Below, in pieces: positions 1 through 8,196 of a stretch of 64,000 bases of DNA. The position numbers and the translations under genes are program-made. Below the pieces are notes generated by a model. The model was not told the origin of the DNA and ran no database searches. It saw only the letters and a list, made by a program, of their open reading frames with translations. The DNA is from Allosphingosinicella sp042666435 (GTDB lineage: Bacteria > Pseudomonadota > Alphaproteobacteria > Sphingomonadales > Sphingomonadaceae): contig NZ_JBHTDC010000001.1 of NCBI RefSeq assembly GCF_042666435.1, forward strand, positions 992,001 through 1,056,000, in the 5' to 3' direction. Numbering within the stretch: the stretch's first letter is position 1; each line of letters begins with the position of its first letter.

Positions 1-2742
1 GCCCGGCACGCGCGCCTGGCCGCCCAGCCGGCCTTCGATGCCGACCTCGCGGGCCATGTTGGTGACCTGATCGCCGAAGGTCGACAGCGTCTCGATCATG
101 AAGTTGATGGTCTCGGCGAGCGCGGCGATCTCGCCCTTGGCGTCGACGGTCAGCTTGCGCTTCAGATTGCCCTGCGCGACCGCGGTGACGACGTCGGCGA
201 TGCCGCGCACCTGGTTGGTGAGGTTGGTCGCCATCAGATTAACGTTATCCGTGAGATCCTTCCACGTGCCGCCGACGCCGGGCACCTGCGCCTGACCGCC
301 GAGCTTGCCCTCGGTGCCGACCTCGCGCGCCACGCGGGTGACTTCCGACGCGAAGCCGTTGAGCTGATCGACCATCGTGTTGATCGTGTCCTTCAGCTCC
401 AGGATCTCGCCCTTCACGTCGACGGTGATCTTCTTCGACAGATCGCCCCTCGCCACGGCGGTGGTCACGTCGGCGATGTTGCGGACCTGGCCGGTCAGAT
501 TGTCGGCCATCAGATTGACGTTGTCGGTGAGGTCCGCCCAGGTGCCGGCGACTCCGCGCACCTGCGCCTGGCCGCCCAACTTCCCCTCGGTGCCGACCTC
601 GCGGGCGACGCGGGTCACTTCGGACGCGAAGCCGTTGAGCTGGTCGACCATCGTGTTGATCGTATTCTTGAGCTCGAGAATCTCGCCCTTCACGTCGACG
701 GTGATCTTCTTCGACAGATCGCCCAGCGCCACCGCGGTCGTGACTTCGGCGATGTTGCGGACCTGGCCGGTGAGGTTGGCGGCGAGCTCGTTCACATTGT
801 CGGTCAGATCCTTCCAGGTGCCGCCGACGCCCTCGACCTTGGCCTGGCCGCCCAATTTGCCGTCCGACCCCACCTCGCGCGCCACGCGGGTCACTTCCGA
901 GGCGAAGCTGTTGAGCTGGTCGACCATCGTGTTGATGGTATTCTTCAGCTCCAGGATTTCACCCTTCACCTCGACGGTGATCTTCTTGGAAAGATCGCCG
1001 CGCGCCACGGCGGTGGTCACCTCGGCGATGTTGCGGACCTGGCCCGTCAGATTGCCGGCCATGGCGTTCACATTGTCGGTCAGATCCTTCCAAGTGCCGG
1101 CGACGCCCTCGACCTGCGCCTGGCCGCCCAATTTGCCGTCGGTTCCGACCTCGCGCGCGACGCGGGTCACTTCCGAGGCGAAGCTGTTGAGCTGGTCCAC
1201 CATCACGTTGATCGTGTCCTTGAGCTCCAATATCTCGCCCTTCACCTCGACGGTGATCTTCTTGGAAAGATCGCCGCGCGCCACCGCGGTGGTCACCTCG
1301 GCGATATTGCGCACCTGGCCGGTGAGATTGTCGGCCATCAGATTCACATTGTCGGTCAGGTCGGCCCAGGTGCCCGCGACGCCGGGCACCGTCGCCTGAC
1401 CGCCGAGCTTTCCGTCCGTGCCGACCTCGCGCGCCACGCGCGTCACTTCCGAGGCGAAGCCGTTCAGCTGGTCGACCATGACGTTGATCGTGTTCTTGAG
1501 CTCGAGGATCTCGCCCTTCACGTCGACGGTGATCTTCTTGGAAAGGTCGCCGCTCGCCACGGCGGTGGTCACCTCGGCGATGTTGCGCACCTGGCCGGTC
1601 AGATTGTCGGCCATCAGATTGACGTTGTCGGTCAGATCCTTCCACGTGCCGGCGACGCCGGGCACCTGCGCCTGCCCGCCCAATTTGCCCTCGGTGCCGA
1701 CCTCGCGGGCGACGCGCGTCACTTCGGAGGCGAAGCTGTTGAGCTGGTCGACCATGACGTTGATCGTGTTCTTGAGCTCGAGAATCTCGCCCTTCACGTC
1801 GACGGTGATCTTCTTGGAAAGGTCGCCGCTCGCCACCGCCGTCGTCACCTCGGCGATGTTGCGGACCTGGCCGGTCAGGTTCTCGGCCATCGAATTCACA
1901 TTGTCGGTCAGGTCCTTCCAGGTGCCGGCGACGCCTTCGACCTTGGCCTGGCCGCCCAATTTGCCTTCGGTGCCGACCTCGCGCGCGACGCGCGTCACCT
2001 CCGAGGCGAACGAATTGAGCTGATCGACCATGACGTTGATGGTGTTCTTGAGCTCCAGGATTTCGCCCTTCACCTCGACCGTGATCTTCTTGGAAAGGTC
2101 TCCGCTCGCCACCGCGGTCGTCACTTCGGCGATGTTGCGGACCTGGCTGGTGAGGTTGGTCGCCATCGCGTTGACGTTGTCGGTCAGATCCTTCCACGTG
2201 CCGGCGACCCCCTTCACCGTCGCCTGACCGCCCAATTTACCCTCGGTGCCGACCTCGCGCGCGACGCGCGTCACTTCCGAGGCGAAGGAGGCGAGCTGCT
2301 CGACCATCGTGTTGACGACCTTGCCGATTCGCAGGAACTCGCCGCGGAGCGGCCGGCCGTCGATCTCGACCGTCATCGTTTGCGACAGGTCGCCCTTGGC
2401 CACCGCGCCGATGACGCGGGAAACCTCGGCGGTCGGCTGCACCATGTCCTCGATCAGATCATTGACCGCGCGCAGCTTGGCGTCCCAGCCGCCCGTCGCT
2501 CCCCGCACACGGCCGCGCTGGCCGATTTTGCCTTCCTTGCCGACCACCTTCGACAGGCGTTCCAGCTCTTCGGTCATCTGACTCTCGATCGTGACGACCT
2601 CATTGAAAAGGCTCGCGATCTCGCCGTCGAGGCCGGGATGGTCCTCGGGCAGGCGGACGCTGAAATCGCCCCGCCGAAAGCTTCGCAGCGCACTGACGAG
2701 CTGACGACGGTCGAGAAAATCGCGCGGGGTTTCAACGTTCAC
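1..2742 (-). CDS. Poly-HAMP sensor protein (probable hybrid histidine kinase), 3' end outside window
   Basis: This is the N-terminal 914 codons of a giant signalling protein that leaves the window at base 1. The start is a GTG at 2742 preceded by AGGAG seven bases upstream. There is no N-terminal membrane segment, so a cytoplasmic sensor is likely. After a degenerate first HAMP unit (around residues 18-50) the protein is an array of 92-residue repeats (276 bp period). Each carries the HAMP signature GDLSKKITV-VKGEI-ELK-TIN-MVDQLN; nine such units can be counted. This architecture is known from group III (Nik1/Os-1-like) kinases and their bacterial relatives, which end in HisKA, HATPase and receiver domains. 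That catalytic part is not visible here, so kinase is inferred. Long open frames on the opposite strand are a by-product of the repeats. Confidence 0.9.
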   Translation of the reverse strand, partial: MNVETPRDFLDRRQLVSALRSFRRGDFSVRLPEDHPGLDGEIASLFNEVVTIESQMTEELERLSKVVGKEGKIGQRGRVRGATGGWDAKLRAVNDLIEDMVQPTAEVSRVIGAVAKGDLSQTMTVEIDGRPLRGEFLRIGKVVNTMVEQLASFASEVTRVAREVGTEGKLGGQATVKGVAGTWKDLTDNVNAMATNLTSQVRNIAEVTTAVASGDLSKKITVEVKGEILELKNTINVMVDQLNSFASEVTRVAREVGTEGKLGGQAKVEGVAGTWKDLTDNVNSMAENLTGQVRNIAEVTTAVASGDLSKKITVDVKGEILELKNTINVMVDQLNSFASEVTRVAREVGTEGKLGGQAQVPGVAGTWKDLTDNVNLMADNLTGQVRNIAEVTTAVASGDLSKKITVDVKGEILELKNTINVMVDQLNGFASEVTRVAREVGTDGKLGGQATVPGVAGTWADLTDNVNLMADNLTGQVRNIAEVTTAVARGDLSKKITVEVKGEILELKDTINVMVDQLNSFASEVTRVAREVGTDGKLGGQAQVEGVAGTWKDLTDNVNAMAGNLTGQVRNIAEVTTAVARGDLSKKITVEVKGEILELKNTINTMVDQLNSFASEVTRVAREVGSDGKLGGQAKVEGVGGTWKDLTDNVNELAANLTGQVRNIAEVTTAVALGDLSKKITVDVKGEILELKNTINTMVDQLNGFASEVTRVAREVGTEGKLGGQAQVRGVAGTWADLTDNVNLMADNLTGQVRNIADVTTAVARGDLSKKITVDVKGEILELKDTINTMVDQLNGFASEVTRVAREVGTEGKLGGQAQVPGVGGTWKDLTDNVNLMATNLTNQVRGIADVVTAVAQGNLKRKLTVDAKGEIAALAETINFMIETLSTFGDQVTNMAREVGIEGRLGGQARVPG

Positions 2743-2964
2743 TTTGCGCTCCTGACTACTCTCCCCCCACCCGAATCCGAAAGCCGGCCCCCCGGCCGGC
2801 GCCGCCACCATAGCAGAGTAAGCGATTTACAAACCCGCAAAATCATATCCTTCGCTTATCATCCTTCGGGGGTTGTCATGGGCGGCTCGCGGACTAGAAG
2901 GCGCCTTGCCGGACGCAAACCGCGTCGGCGCGCCCGCCGGAGCCACAAGGAACGACCCAGCACG

Positions 2965-3336
2965 ATGCCGTCGAGACAGGAAGTCACCAGCTTCATCCGG
3001 GCGACCTTTCGGTCGGTCTGGTCGCTGGAGCTGCTCCTGTTCCTCAAGAATCACGGCGATCGCAGCCTGTCGCGGTTTGAAATGGTCGCGGGCCTGAGGG
3101 GCAGCGACATCGTCGTCTCGCAAAGCGTCGATGCGCTGGTCGCCGCCGGCCTCGTCGCCACCGACACCGACGACGCTGCCCGATACAGCCCCGCATCCCC
3201 CGATCTGCGCCGTCTCGTCGAGGGCGCGGAGCGGATGTATGCAAAGAGTCCCGACGCGGTCAGAAGAATGATAATATCGTCGGCGAATGGGGGACTGACG
3301 GCGTTCGCGGACGCCTTCAGGCTGAGAAAGGAATAG
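2965..3336 (+). CDS. Small winged-helix-like protein
   Basis: A 123-residue protein starting at the ATG that opens MPSRQEVTSF; the open frame extends upstream, but that part is a shadow of the divergent HAMP gene. Residues about 15-75 (SLELLLFLKNHGDRSL..., ...SQSVDALVAAGLV) look like a helix-turn-helix of the MarR/winged-helix type, with a helical tail. No ligand-binding domain is present. It is followed after five bases by two small DUF5985 membrane protein genes, so the three probably form one transcript. A DNA-binding role is inferred from the pattern only. Confidence 0.7.
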   Translation: MPSRQEVTSFIRATFRSVWSLELLLFLKNHGDRSLSRFEMVAGLRGSDIVVSQSVDALVAAGLVATDTDDAARYSPASPDLRRLVEGAERMYAKSPDAVRRMIISSANGGLTAFADAFRLRKE

Positions 3337-3341
3337 GGGGC

Positions 3342-3614
3342 GTGCAGGAATTCTTTCCCGCTGCGGTCTATCTGCTCTGCTTCGCGACGAGCAGCGCCTG
3401 CGCCTATCTGCTCGCGCGCAGCTACAAGCGCACCGCCGCGCGGCTGCTGCTGTGGAGCGCGCTCTGCTTCGTGCTGCTGGCGGCGAACAATGCGCTTGTA
3501 GTGCTCGACCTGCTCGTCATCCAGAGCGTCGATTTCCGCTACTGGCGGCTGTGGACCTCGCTGGCCGCGGTGGGGGTTCTCCTGTTCGGCTTCATCTGGG
3601 ACCTGGAGGACTAG
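3342..3614 (+). CDS. DUF5985-type small membrane protein
   Basis: A 90-residue protein with a GTG start five bases after the preceding stop. Three hydrophobic segments (about residues 5-22, 33-55 and 68-85) suggest an inner-membrane protein. The pattern FYLLCFATS-CAYLLAR-Y matches what I recall of the DUF5985 family, whose function is unknown. Its neighbour immediately downstream is a second member of the same family, so the pair may form a heteromer. Confidence 0.75.
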   Translation: MQEFFPAAVYLLCFATSSACAYLLARSYKRTAARLLLWSALCFVLLAANNALVVLDLLVIQSVDFRYWRLWTSLAAVGVLLFGFIWDLED

Positions 3615-3617
3615 GCG

Positions 3618-3878
3618 ATGATGCTGCTGAATTTCCTCGGAGGCGCGCTCACCTTCGGCTTCCTGGTCGCCGGCCTGTTCTTCCTGCGTTTCTGGAAGCG
3701 GACCCATGACGGCCTGTTCGTCGCCTTCGCGCTGGCCTTCTGGCTGCTCGGCCTCACCCAGGCGCTGCTCACCTTGTCGAACATTCCGGTCGAGGAGCGC
3801 AGCTGGCTCTACCTCCTCCGCCTCGCCGCCTTCGCGCTTATTCTGGTCTCGATCTGGTTCAAGAACCGCCGGAGCTGA
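3618..3878 (+). CDS. DUF5985-type small membrane protein (second paralogue)
   Basis: An 86-residue protein with three hydrophobic segments (about residues 4-23, 32-52 and 62-80), starting at the first of two adjacent ATG codons three bases after the previous stop. It resembles the upstream protein in length, topology and the motif FLRFWKRTHDGLF. Function unknown. The gene ends 64 bp before the left terminus of the IS6-family element. Confidence 0.75.
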   Translation: MMLLNFLGGALTFGFLVAGLFFLRFWKRTHDGLFVAFALAFWLLGLTQALLTLSNIPVEERSWLYLLRLAAFALILVSIWFKNRRS

Positions 3879-3942
3879 CACGCCTTCGCCAGGCTAGGGC
3901 GGGTTCGCGCCGCGGAGCGCCGAGCGCGCGAAGGTGAGTGGC

Positions 3943-4777
3943 GGTGCTGTCAGTCTAATCGCAACTCGTCTCCGATAGACGCGGTTCTGGCTTTGTGAGC
4001 AGGTCTCAGGCCATGAGCGACTGCCACTCGGCCGGTGCGGCCGAGCGGCGTGCTTTATAGGTCTGGCGGTCAACGAGGTGGCGTTCCTGGGAGAAGTGGT
4101 TGTGCATGCTGGCATGGACCGAGGCGAACTTCTGTAACGTCTTCATTCGGCGGAACTGCTGCATCGCCCGCTCTCGTCGTCGGAACGGCAGGTGGCTGTT
4201 CTCGACCCGGTTGTTGGCCCAGCGACCGACCTCCCGCTTCTCCTCGCAGCCAAGCTCGGACATGGCTGCCTTGTACGAACGCAATCCGTCGGTGGTGATC
4301 GCCTCAGGCGAGCCGTGGCGCCTCATCGCCTTCTTCATGAACCTGAGAGCTGCCGTCTTGTCCCTGGTCCTGGTGATGTAGCTCTCGAGCACCTCGCCTT
4401 CATGATCGACGGCGCGCCAGAGGTAGACCATCTCCCCGTTAAGCTTCACGTACATCTCGTCGAGGTGCCACTTCCAGTGGCGGAAGCCGCGCATCCGGCT
4501 CACCCGCTGCCGGCGAATGTCCGCGGCGAACAATGGCCCGAACCGGTTCCACCAGTGCCGCACCGTCTCATGGCAGATGTCGATGCCGCGCTCGAACAGC
4601 AGATCCTCCACGTTCCTCAGCGACAGCGGGAACCGGACATACATCATCACCACCAGGCGGATCACCTCAGGTGACGAGTTGAAGTAGCGAAACGGGCTGG
4701 CTGGTTTCTTTGGACAAGGCATTCCCCTGCCCTGCCCTCAACTCCTTACCAGCTGGTGCATTTGCTCTGACAGCGCC
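3943..4777 (-). mobile_element. Intact IS6-family insertion sequence
   Basis: An 835-bp element with one transposase gene on the minus strand. The ends are short inverted repeats: GGTGCTGTCAG at 3943 and CTGACAGCGCC ending at 4777. Size and single-ORF layout fit the IS6 family. No 8-bp target duplication is visible, because the right end abuts a broken second copy of the same element. That suggests homologous recombination or replicative cointegration rather than a simple insertion. Confidence 0.85.
4006..4722 (-). CDS. IS6-family transposase
   Basis: A full-length 238-residue DDE transposase. It has an N-terminal zinc/helix-turn-helix region (FSSPEVIRLVVMMYVRFPLS, residues about 14-35), then WHLDE with the first catalytic Asp, TDGLRSY with the second and RVENSHLPFRRRER with the Glu. 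The length is standard for IS6 relatives such as IS26 and IS6100. It catalyses replicative transposition and, with a second copy, conservative targeted cointegrate formation. No internal stop or frameshift is seen, so it may be active. Confidence 0.92.
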   Translation of the reverse strand: MPCPKKPASPFRYFNSSPEVIRLVVMMYVRFPLSLRNVEDLLFERGIDICHETVRHWWNRFGPLFAADIRRQRVSRMRGFRHWKWHLDEMYVKLNGEMVYLWRAVDHEGEVLESYITRTRDKTAALRFMKKAMRRHGSPEAITTDGLRSYKAAMSELGCEEKREVGRWANNRVENSHLPFRRRERAMQQFRRMKTLQKFASVHASMHNHFSQERHLVDRQTYKARRSAAPAEWQSLMA

Positions 4778-5042
4778 CGTCGAGATGCCACTTCCAGTGG
4801 TGGAAGCCCCGCATCCGGCTCACCCGCTGCCGGCGAATGTCGGCTGCGAACATCGGCCCGAACCGGTTCCACCAGTGCCGCACCGTCTCATGGCAAATGT
4901 CGATGCCGCGCTCGAACAGCAGGTCCTCCACGTTCCTCAGCGACAGCGGGAAGCGCACATACATCATCACCACCAGGCGGATCACCTCAGGTGACGAGTT
5001 GAAATAGCGGAAGGGGCTGGCTGGCTTCTTCGGACGAGGCAT
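4778..5042 (-). pseudogene. IS6-family transposase, C-terminally truncated
   Basis: The first 87 or so residues match the intact copy up to HWKWHLD. The frame then runs into the terminus of the neighbouring element and stops. The catalytic Asp/Asp/Glu set is lost except for the first Asp, so the product would be inactive. Confidence 0.85.
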
Positions 5043-5097
5043 TCCCCTGCCCTGCCCTCAACTCGTTACCAGTTAGTGCATTTACTCTGACAGCGCC
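4778..5097 (-). mobile_element. Truncated IS6-family element (right end only)
   Basis: A 320-bp fragment nearly identical to the right part of the intact neighbour: 5' part of the transposase gene plus terminal repeat CTGACAGCGCC ending at 5097. It starts abruptly at the boundary with the intact copy. It shares its orientation with that copy and with the remnant at 13944-14044. Small differences (for example MPRPKK against MPCPKK) show it is a distinct older copy rather than an assembly duplication. Confidence 0.85.
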
Positions 5098-5322
5098 GAC
5101 CCACCCGATCAATGCGTCCCGATGCGCCGCCAGCTTGCCTCTGCCCCGCGGCCGGCCCTGCCGCGCCGGCGCCAAAGTCCCCGTCTCGGCCATCCGCCGC
5201 GCCAGCCGTACGCTCGTGCTCGCACTGACCCCGAACCGCCGCGCCGCACCGCGCCGTGAGCCGCCGCCCACGATCTCACCATAAACCCGCTCACGAAGAT
5301 CTTCGGAATGCGCTCTGCCCAT
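5098..5322 (-). pseudogene. IS630-family transposase, N-terminal fragment
   Basis: The fragment starts at the ATG of MGRAHSEDLRERVY and keeps the helix-turn-helix (SRRGAARRFGVSASTSVRL) typical of the first part of IS630 transposases. It is broken after about 75 residues at the junction with the truncated IS6 copy. The catalytic DDE domain is absent. Confidence 0.8.
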
Positions 5323-5399
5323 GATCCACCTCCAACAACCGTGAATCACAAATCAGAGCCGCTGTGAATCCTTCGATTCAGATTTCAGGCTTGATGCTC
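5098..5399 (-). mobile_element. IS630-family remnant
   Basis: This is the 5' end of an IS630-like element cut by the IS6 terminus at 5097. It carries the first 75 codons of the transposase plus about 75 bp of leader. The outer end is close to 5399 and is followed by a TA dinucleotide at 5400-5401, the target duplicated by IS630 elements. The TA lies inside the stop codon of the neighbouring cupin gene. Confidence 0.7.
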
Positions 5400-5719
5400 T
5401 AATCGTCGAAGAATATGGTTAGGAGCAGGCTTGAGTCCTCGAGGCCTTGGATCGAATGTGGCGCGCCTCGATCCAGGAAAAGCCAATCGCCGGCGCAAAG
5501 TTCGACGGACGGGTTCAAAACCACTCGCCCTTCCAGACAATGAAGCGTGAGATAGCCTGGCACTTCATGAGACGGAATCGTCGTTCCGGCAGGCACGATC
5601 AGGCGCACGGCTTCGAAGCGGTCGGATTTGACCAGCGCTGAGGTTTTGGTGTTCCCTAGCTCTTCGCCCAGCGGTCGAAGGTTCACGACTTCGCCCGGTT
5701 TTGCATGCGGTAACGCCAT
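5399..5719 (-). CDS. Cupin-domain protein
   Basis: A 106-residue single-domain cupin. The start is the ATG of MALPHAKPGEVV with GGAGG nine bases upstream; a longer open frame upstream lacks a ribosome site. The two cupin motifs are degenerate: VPAGTTIPSHEVPGYLTLHCLEG and GDWLFLDRGAPHSIQGLEDS, with His residues that could hold a metal. It is divergent from the NO reductase gene and shares a 196-bp intergenic region containing the 25-bp regulatory motif. Small cupins near NO and denitrification genes are common, but their role is unclear. Confidence 0.8.
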   Translation of the reverse strand: MALPHAKPGEVVNLRPLGEELGNTKTSALVKSDRFEAVRLIVPAGTTIPSHEVPGYLTLHCLEGRVVLNPSVELCAGDWLFLDRGAPHSIQGLEDSSLLLTIFFDD

Positions 5720-5827
5720 ATTGGGTTTCCCTCCAGAGTCCGTTCGGGCGCGACGTTCGCCCTGAGAACGACGCGTCCGTCTGACGCGCCTTCTCAGCAT
5801 CTTGCGCTAATGTGCGCACCTCCGGGT

Positions 5828-5852
5828 TTCTACCTAGGGGGAACCCCTGAAT
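5828..5852 (+). promoter_or_regulatory. Copy 1 of the 25-bp module motif (cupin/norB intergenic)
   Basis: The motif reads TTCTACCTAGGG, then GGAACCC, then CTGAAT. Its outer ends form an ATTC/GAAT-like dyad. It lies 64 bp before the norB start and 109 bp before the divergent cupin start. The same spacing and sequence recur at 9425 and 12172. The half CTAAGTAG (reverse complement of CTACTTAG) resembles the GTAMGTAG class of FixJ sites, so binding by the FixJ-like regulator at 10018-10629 is proposed. Confidence 0.65.
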
Positions 5853-5915
5853 GTTGCGGCTGCCGCCGGTCCTCTACTCATCGCTGAATCATCCAGCACG
5901 GGGTCCGAGCAACAA

Positions 5916-8189
5916 ATGGCATATTCGAAGAAATTGTGGCTGTGGCTCGGTGGTATATTTATCGTCTCGTTCGCGATCCTTGGGCTGATCGGACGGGAAA
6001 TCTACGTCCAGGTGCCTCCCGTGCCCGCGAAAGTGGTGACGGCGAGCGGCGAGACCGTCTTCACCCGGGCCGATATCCAGACCGGACGCGAGGTCTGGCA
6101 GACGTTGGGCGGGATGCAATTGGGCTCGATCTGGGGCCATGGGGGTTATGTCGCGCCCGACTGGGGCACCGACTGGCTCCACCGCGAAGCCACCACGCTG
6201 CTCGATATCTGGGCGCGCCGCGATGGCGCGAAGGATTTCGCGAGCCTCGATCCGGAGGCGCAGGCAGCGCTGAAGGAGCGGTTGAAGCGCGACCTTCGCA
6301 CCAACAGCTATGACGCGACGACGGACACGATCACCGTTTCCGACGCGCGCGCCGAGGCGATGGCGGTGGTCGGCGATCATTATGCGACGCTGTTCAGCAG
6401 CGATCCGTCACTAAAGGCGCTGCGCGTCCAATATGCGATTCCCGAACGGTCGATCATCGATGCGCGGCAGCGCGAGCAACTCGGCGCCTTCTTCTTCTGG
6501 ACCGCTTGGACGAGCGTGACGGAACGACCCGGCGCCGAGATAACCTACACCAACAACTGGCCGCACGAGCCGCTGGTCGGCAACACGCCTTCGGCGTCGC
6601 TCGGCATGTGGTCGATTGCCAGCGTCCTTTTCCTGATCGCCGGCATCGGTTGGCTGCTCTGGTATCAGGCGCGGCGGGGCCATGAGGAACATGCGGTCGT
6701 CCCGGCGACCGATCCTTTCCTAGCGATGAAGCCAACCGCGTCGATGAAGGCGACGACGAAGTATTTCGTCACCGTGATTGCCATGTTTCTCGCGCAGGTG
6801 CTGCTTGGCGCGATCACCGCGCACTATGCGGTCGAGGGTCAGGAATTCTACGGTTACAATATTTCCGAGGTTATTCCCTATGCGCTGACGCGCACATGGC
6901 ACACGCAGCTCGGCATCTTCTGGATCGCGGTCGCATGGTTGGCGACCGGGCTTTACGTCGCGCCGATGCTGTCCAACCATGAGCCAAAATACCAGAAGCT
7001 CGGCGTCAATCTGCTCTACGGCGCGCTTCTCGTCGTCGTGATCGGCTCGTTCGTGGGTGAATGGATGGCGATCCAGCAGAAGCTCGGCCACGGCGTGAGC
7101 TTCTGGTTCGGCCATATGGGCTATGAGTATGTCGACCTCGGCCGCTTCTGGGCGATCCTGCTGTTCATCGGGCTGATGATCTGGCTGACCCTGGTGGGCC
7201 GCGCCTTGTGGCCGGCGCTCAAAGCCAAGAGCGACAATCGTGGGCTGATCGGCATGGTCTTCCTCTCGACCGTCTGCATCGGGCTGTTCTTCGGCGCGGC
7301 GCTCACCTGGGGCCGCCACAGCCCGCTCTCGATGATCGAATATTTCCGCTGGTGGGTCGTCCACCTCTGGGTCGAAGGCTTCTTCGAGGTATTCGCCACT
7401 GCGGTGATCGCGCTGCTCTTCGCCGGGCTGGGGCTGGTGCGCGCGCGGGCTGCGAACGTCGCGGTGATCTTCTCGACCGCTGTGTTCCTCGTCGGCGGCA
7501 TCCTCGGTACCCTCCACCACCTATATTTCTCTGGCACGCCGACGGCCGTCATCGCCTGGGGCGCGATGTTCTCCGCGCTCGAGGTGGTGCCGCTATCGGT
7601 GCTCGGGGTGGAGGCGTTCCACAACTACCGCATGACCAAGTCGGCGCCGTGGGTGGAGACCTACAAGTGGCCGATCTTGTTCTTCGTGGCGGTCTCGTTC
7701 TGGAATCTCATTGGAGCGGGCGTGCTCGGCTTCGCGATAAACCCGCCGATCTCGCTTTATTATATCCAGGGTCTCAACATGACGCCCGCGCATGCTCATG
7801 CCGCATTGTTCGGGGTCTACGGGATGCTCGGCATCGGCCTGATGCTGTTCTGCCTGCGCACCGCCTACCGGGCGAACGTCTGGTCGGAACGGCTGCTGAA
7901 GTCGACTTTCTGGGCTCTCAATATCGGGCTGGCCGGCATGGTCTTCCTGAGCCTTGTCCCGGCGGGCATCTACCAGGCCTATCACAGCGTCACGACAAGC
8001 TTCTGGTATGCGCGGTCGCCTGAGATCATCCACGGCACGGTTATGGAGACGCTGGTGTGGATGCGGGTGCCGGGCGACATCGTGTTCAGCATCGGCGCGG
8101 TGACCCTGGCGCTGTTCGCGCTGCGGCTGCTGATCGGACGCGGCAAGGATCAGGTCGGGATCGATGCGATCCTCGTGCCGGCGGAGTGA
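5916..8189 (+). CDS. norB: Quinol-dependent nitric oxide reductase, single subunit (qNOR)
   Basis: A 757-residue membrane enzyme that reduces 2 NO to N2O at the inner membrane, taking electrons from quinol. The length and the fused N-terminal cytochrome-c-like periplasmic domain (about residues 30-230, no haem c CxxCH motif) identify the qNOR/NorZ type. Ligands are all present: His329 and His628 for low-spin haem b, His626 for haem b3, and His483, Glu487, His534 and His535 for the non-haem iron. It is followed after seven bases by nnrS and preceded by the 25-bp motif. With no nitrite reductase in view, NO detoxification or a respiratory NO sink is as likely as denitrification. Confidence 0.95.
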   Translation: MAYSKKLWLWLGGIFIVSFAILGLIGREIYVQVPPVPAKVVTASGETVFTRADIQTGREVWQTLGGMQLGSIWGHGGYVAPDWGTDWLHREATTLLDIWARRDGAKDFASLDPEAQAALKERLKRDLRTNSYDATTDTITVSDARAEAMAVVGDHYATLFSSDPSLKALRVQYAIPERSIIDARQREQLGAFFFWTAWTSVTERPGAEITYTNNWPHEPLVGNTPSASLGMWSIASVLFLIAGIGWLLWYQARRGHEEHAVVPATDPFLAMKPTASMKATTKYFVTVIAMFLAQVLLGAITAHYAVEGQEFYGYNISEVIPYALTRTWHTQLGIFWIAVAWLATGLYVAPMLSNHEPKYQKLGVNLLYGALLVVVIGSFVGEWMAIQQKLGHGVSFWFGHMGYEYVDLGRFWAILLFIGLMIWLTLVGRALWPALKAKSDNRGLIGMVFLSTVCIGLFFGAALTWGRHSPLSMIEYFRWWVVHLWVEGFFEVFATAVIALLFAGLGLVRARAANVAVIFSTAVFLVGGILGTLHHLYFSGTPTAVIAWGAMFSALEVVPLSVLGVEAFHNYRMTKSAPWVETYKWPILFFVAVSFWNLIGAGVLGFAINPPISLYYIQGLNMTPAHAHAALFGVYGMLGIGLMLFCLRTAYRANVWSERLLKSTFWALNIGLAGMVFLSLVPAGIYQAYHSVTTSFWYARSPEIIHGTVMETLVWMRVPGDIVFSIGAVTLALFALRLLIGRGKDQVGIDAILVPAE

Positions 8190-8196
8190 GGTTCGC

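Noticed and set aside
959..2197. 412-codon minus-strand frame, Arg/Gly/His-rich
   Set aside because: Out-of-frame shadow of the poly-HAMP gene on the same strand.
377..2227. Long plus-strand open frames (up to 340 codons) across the HAMP gene
   Set aside because: They repeat with the same 276-bp period and are antisense to a clear HAMP protein; no ribosome sites.
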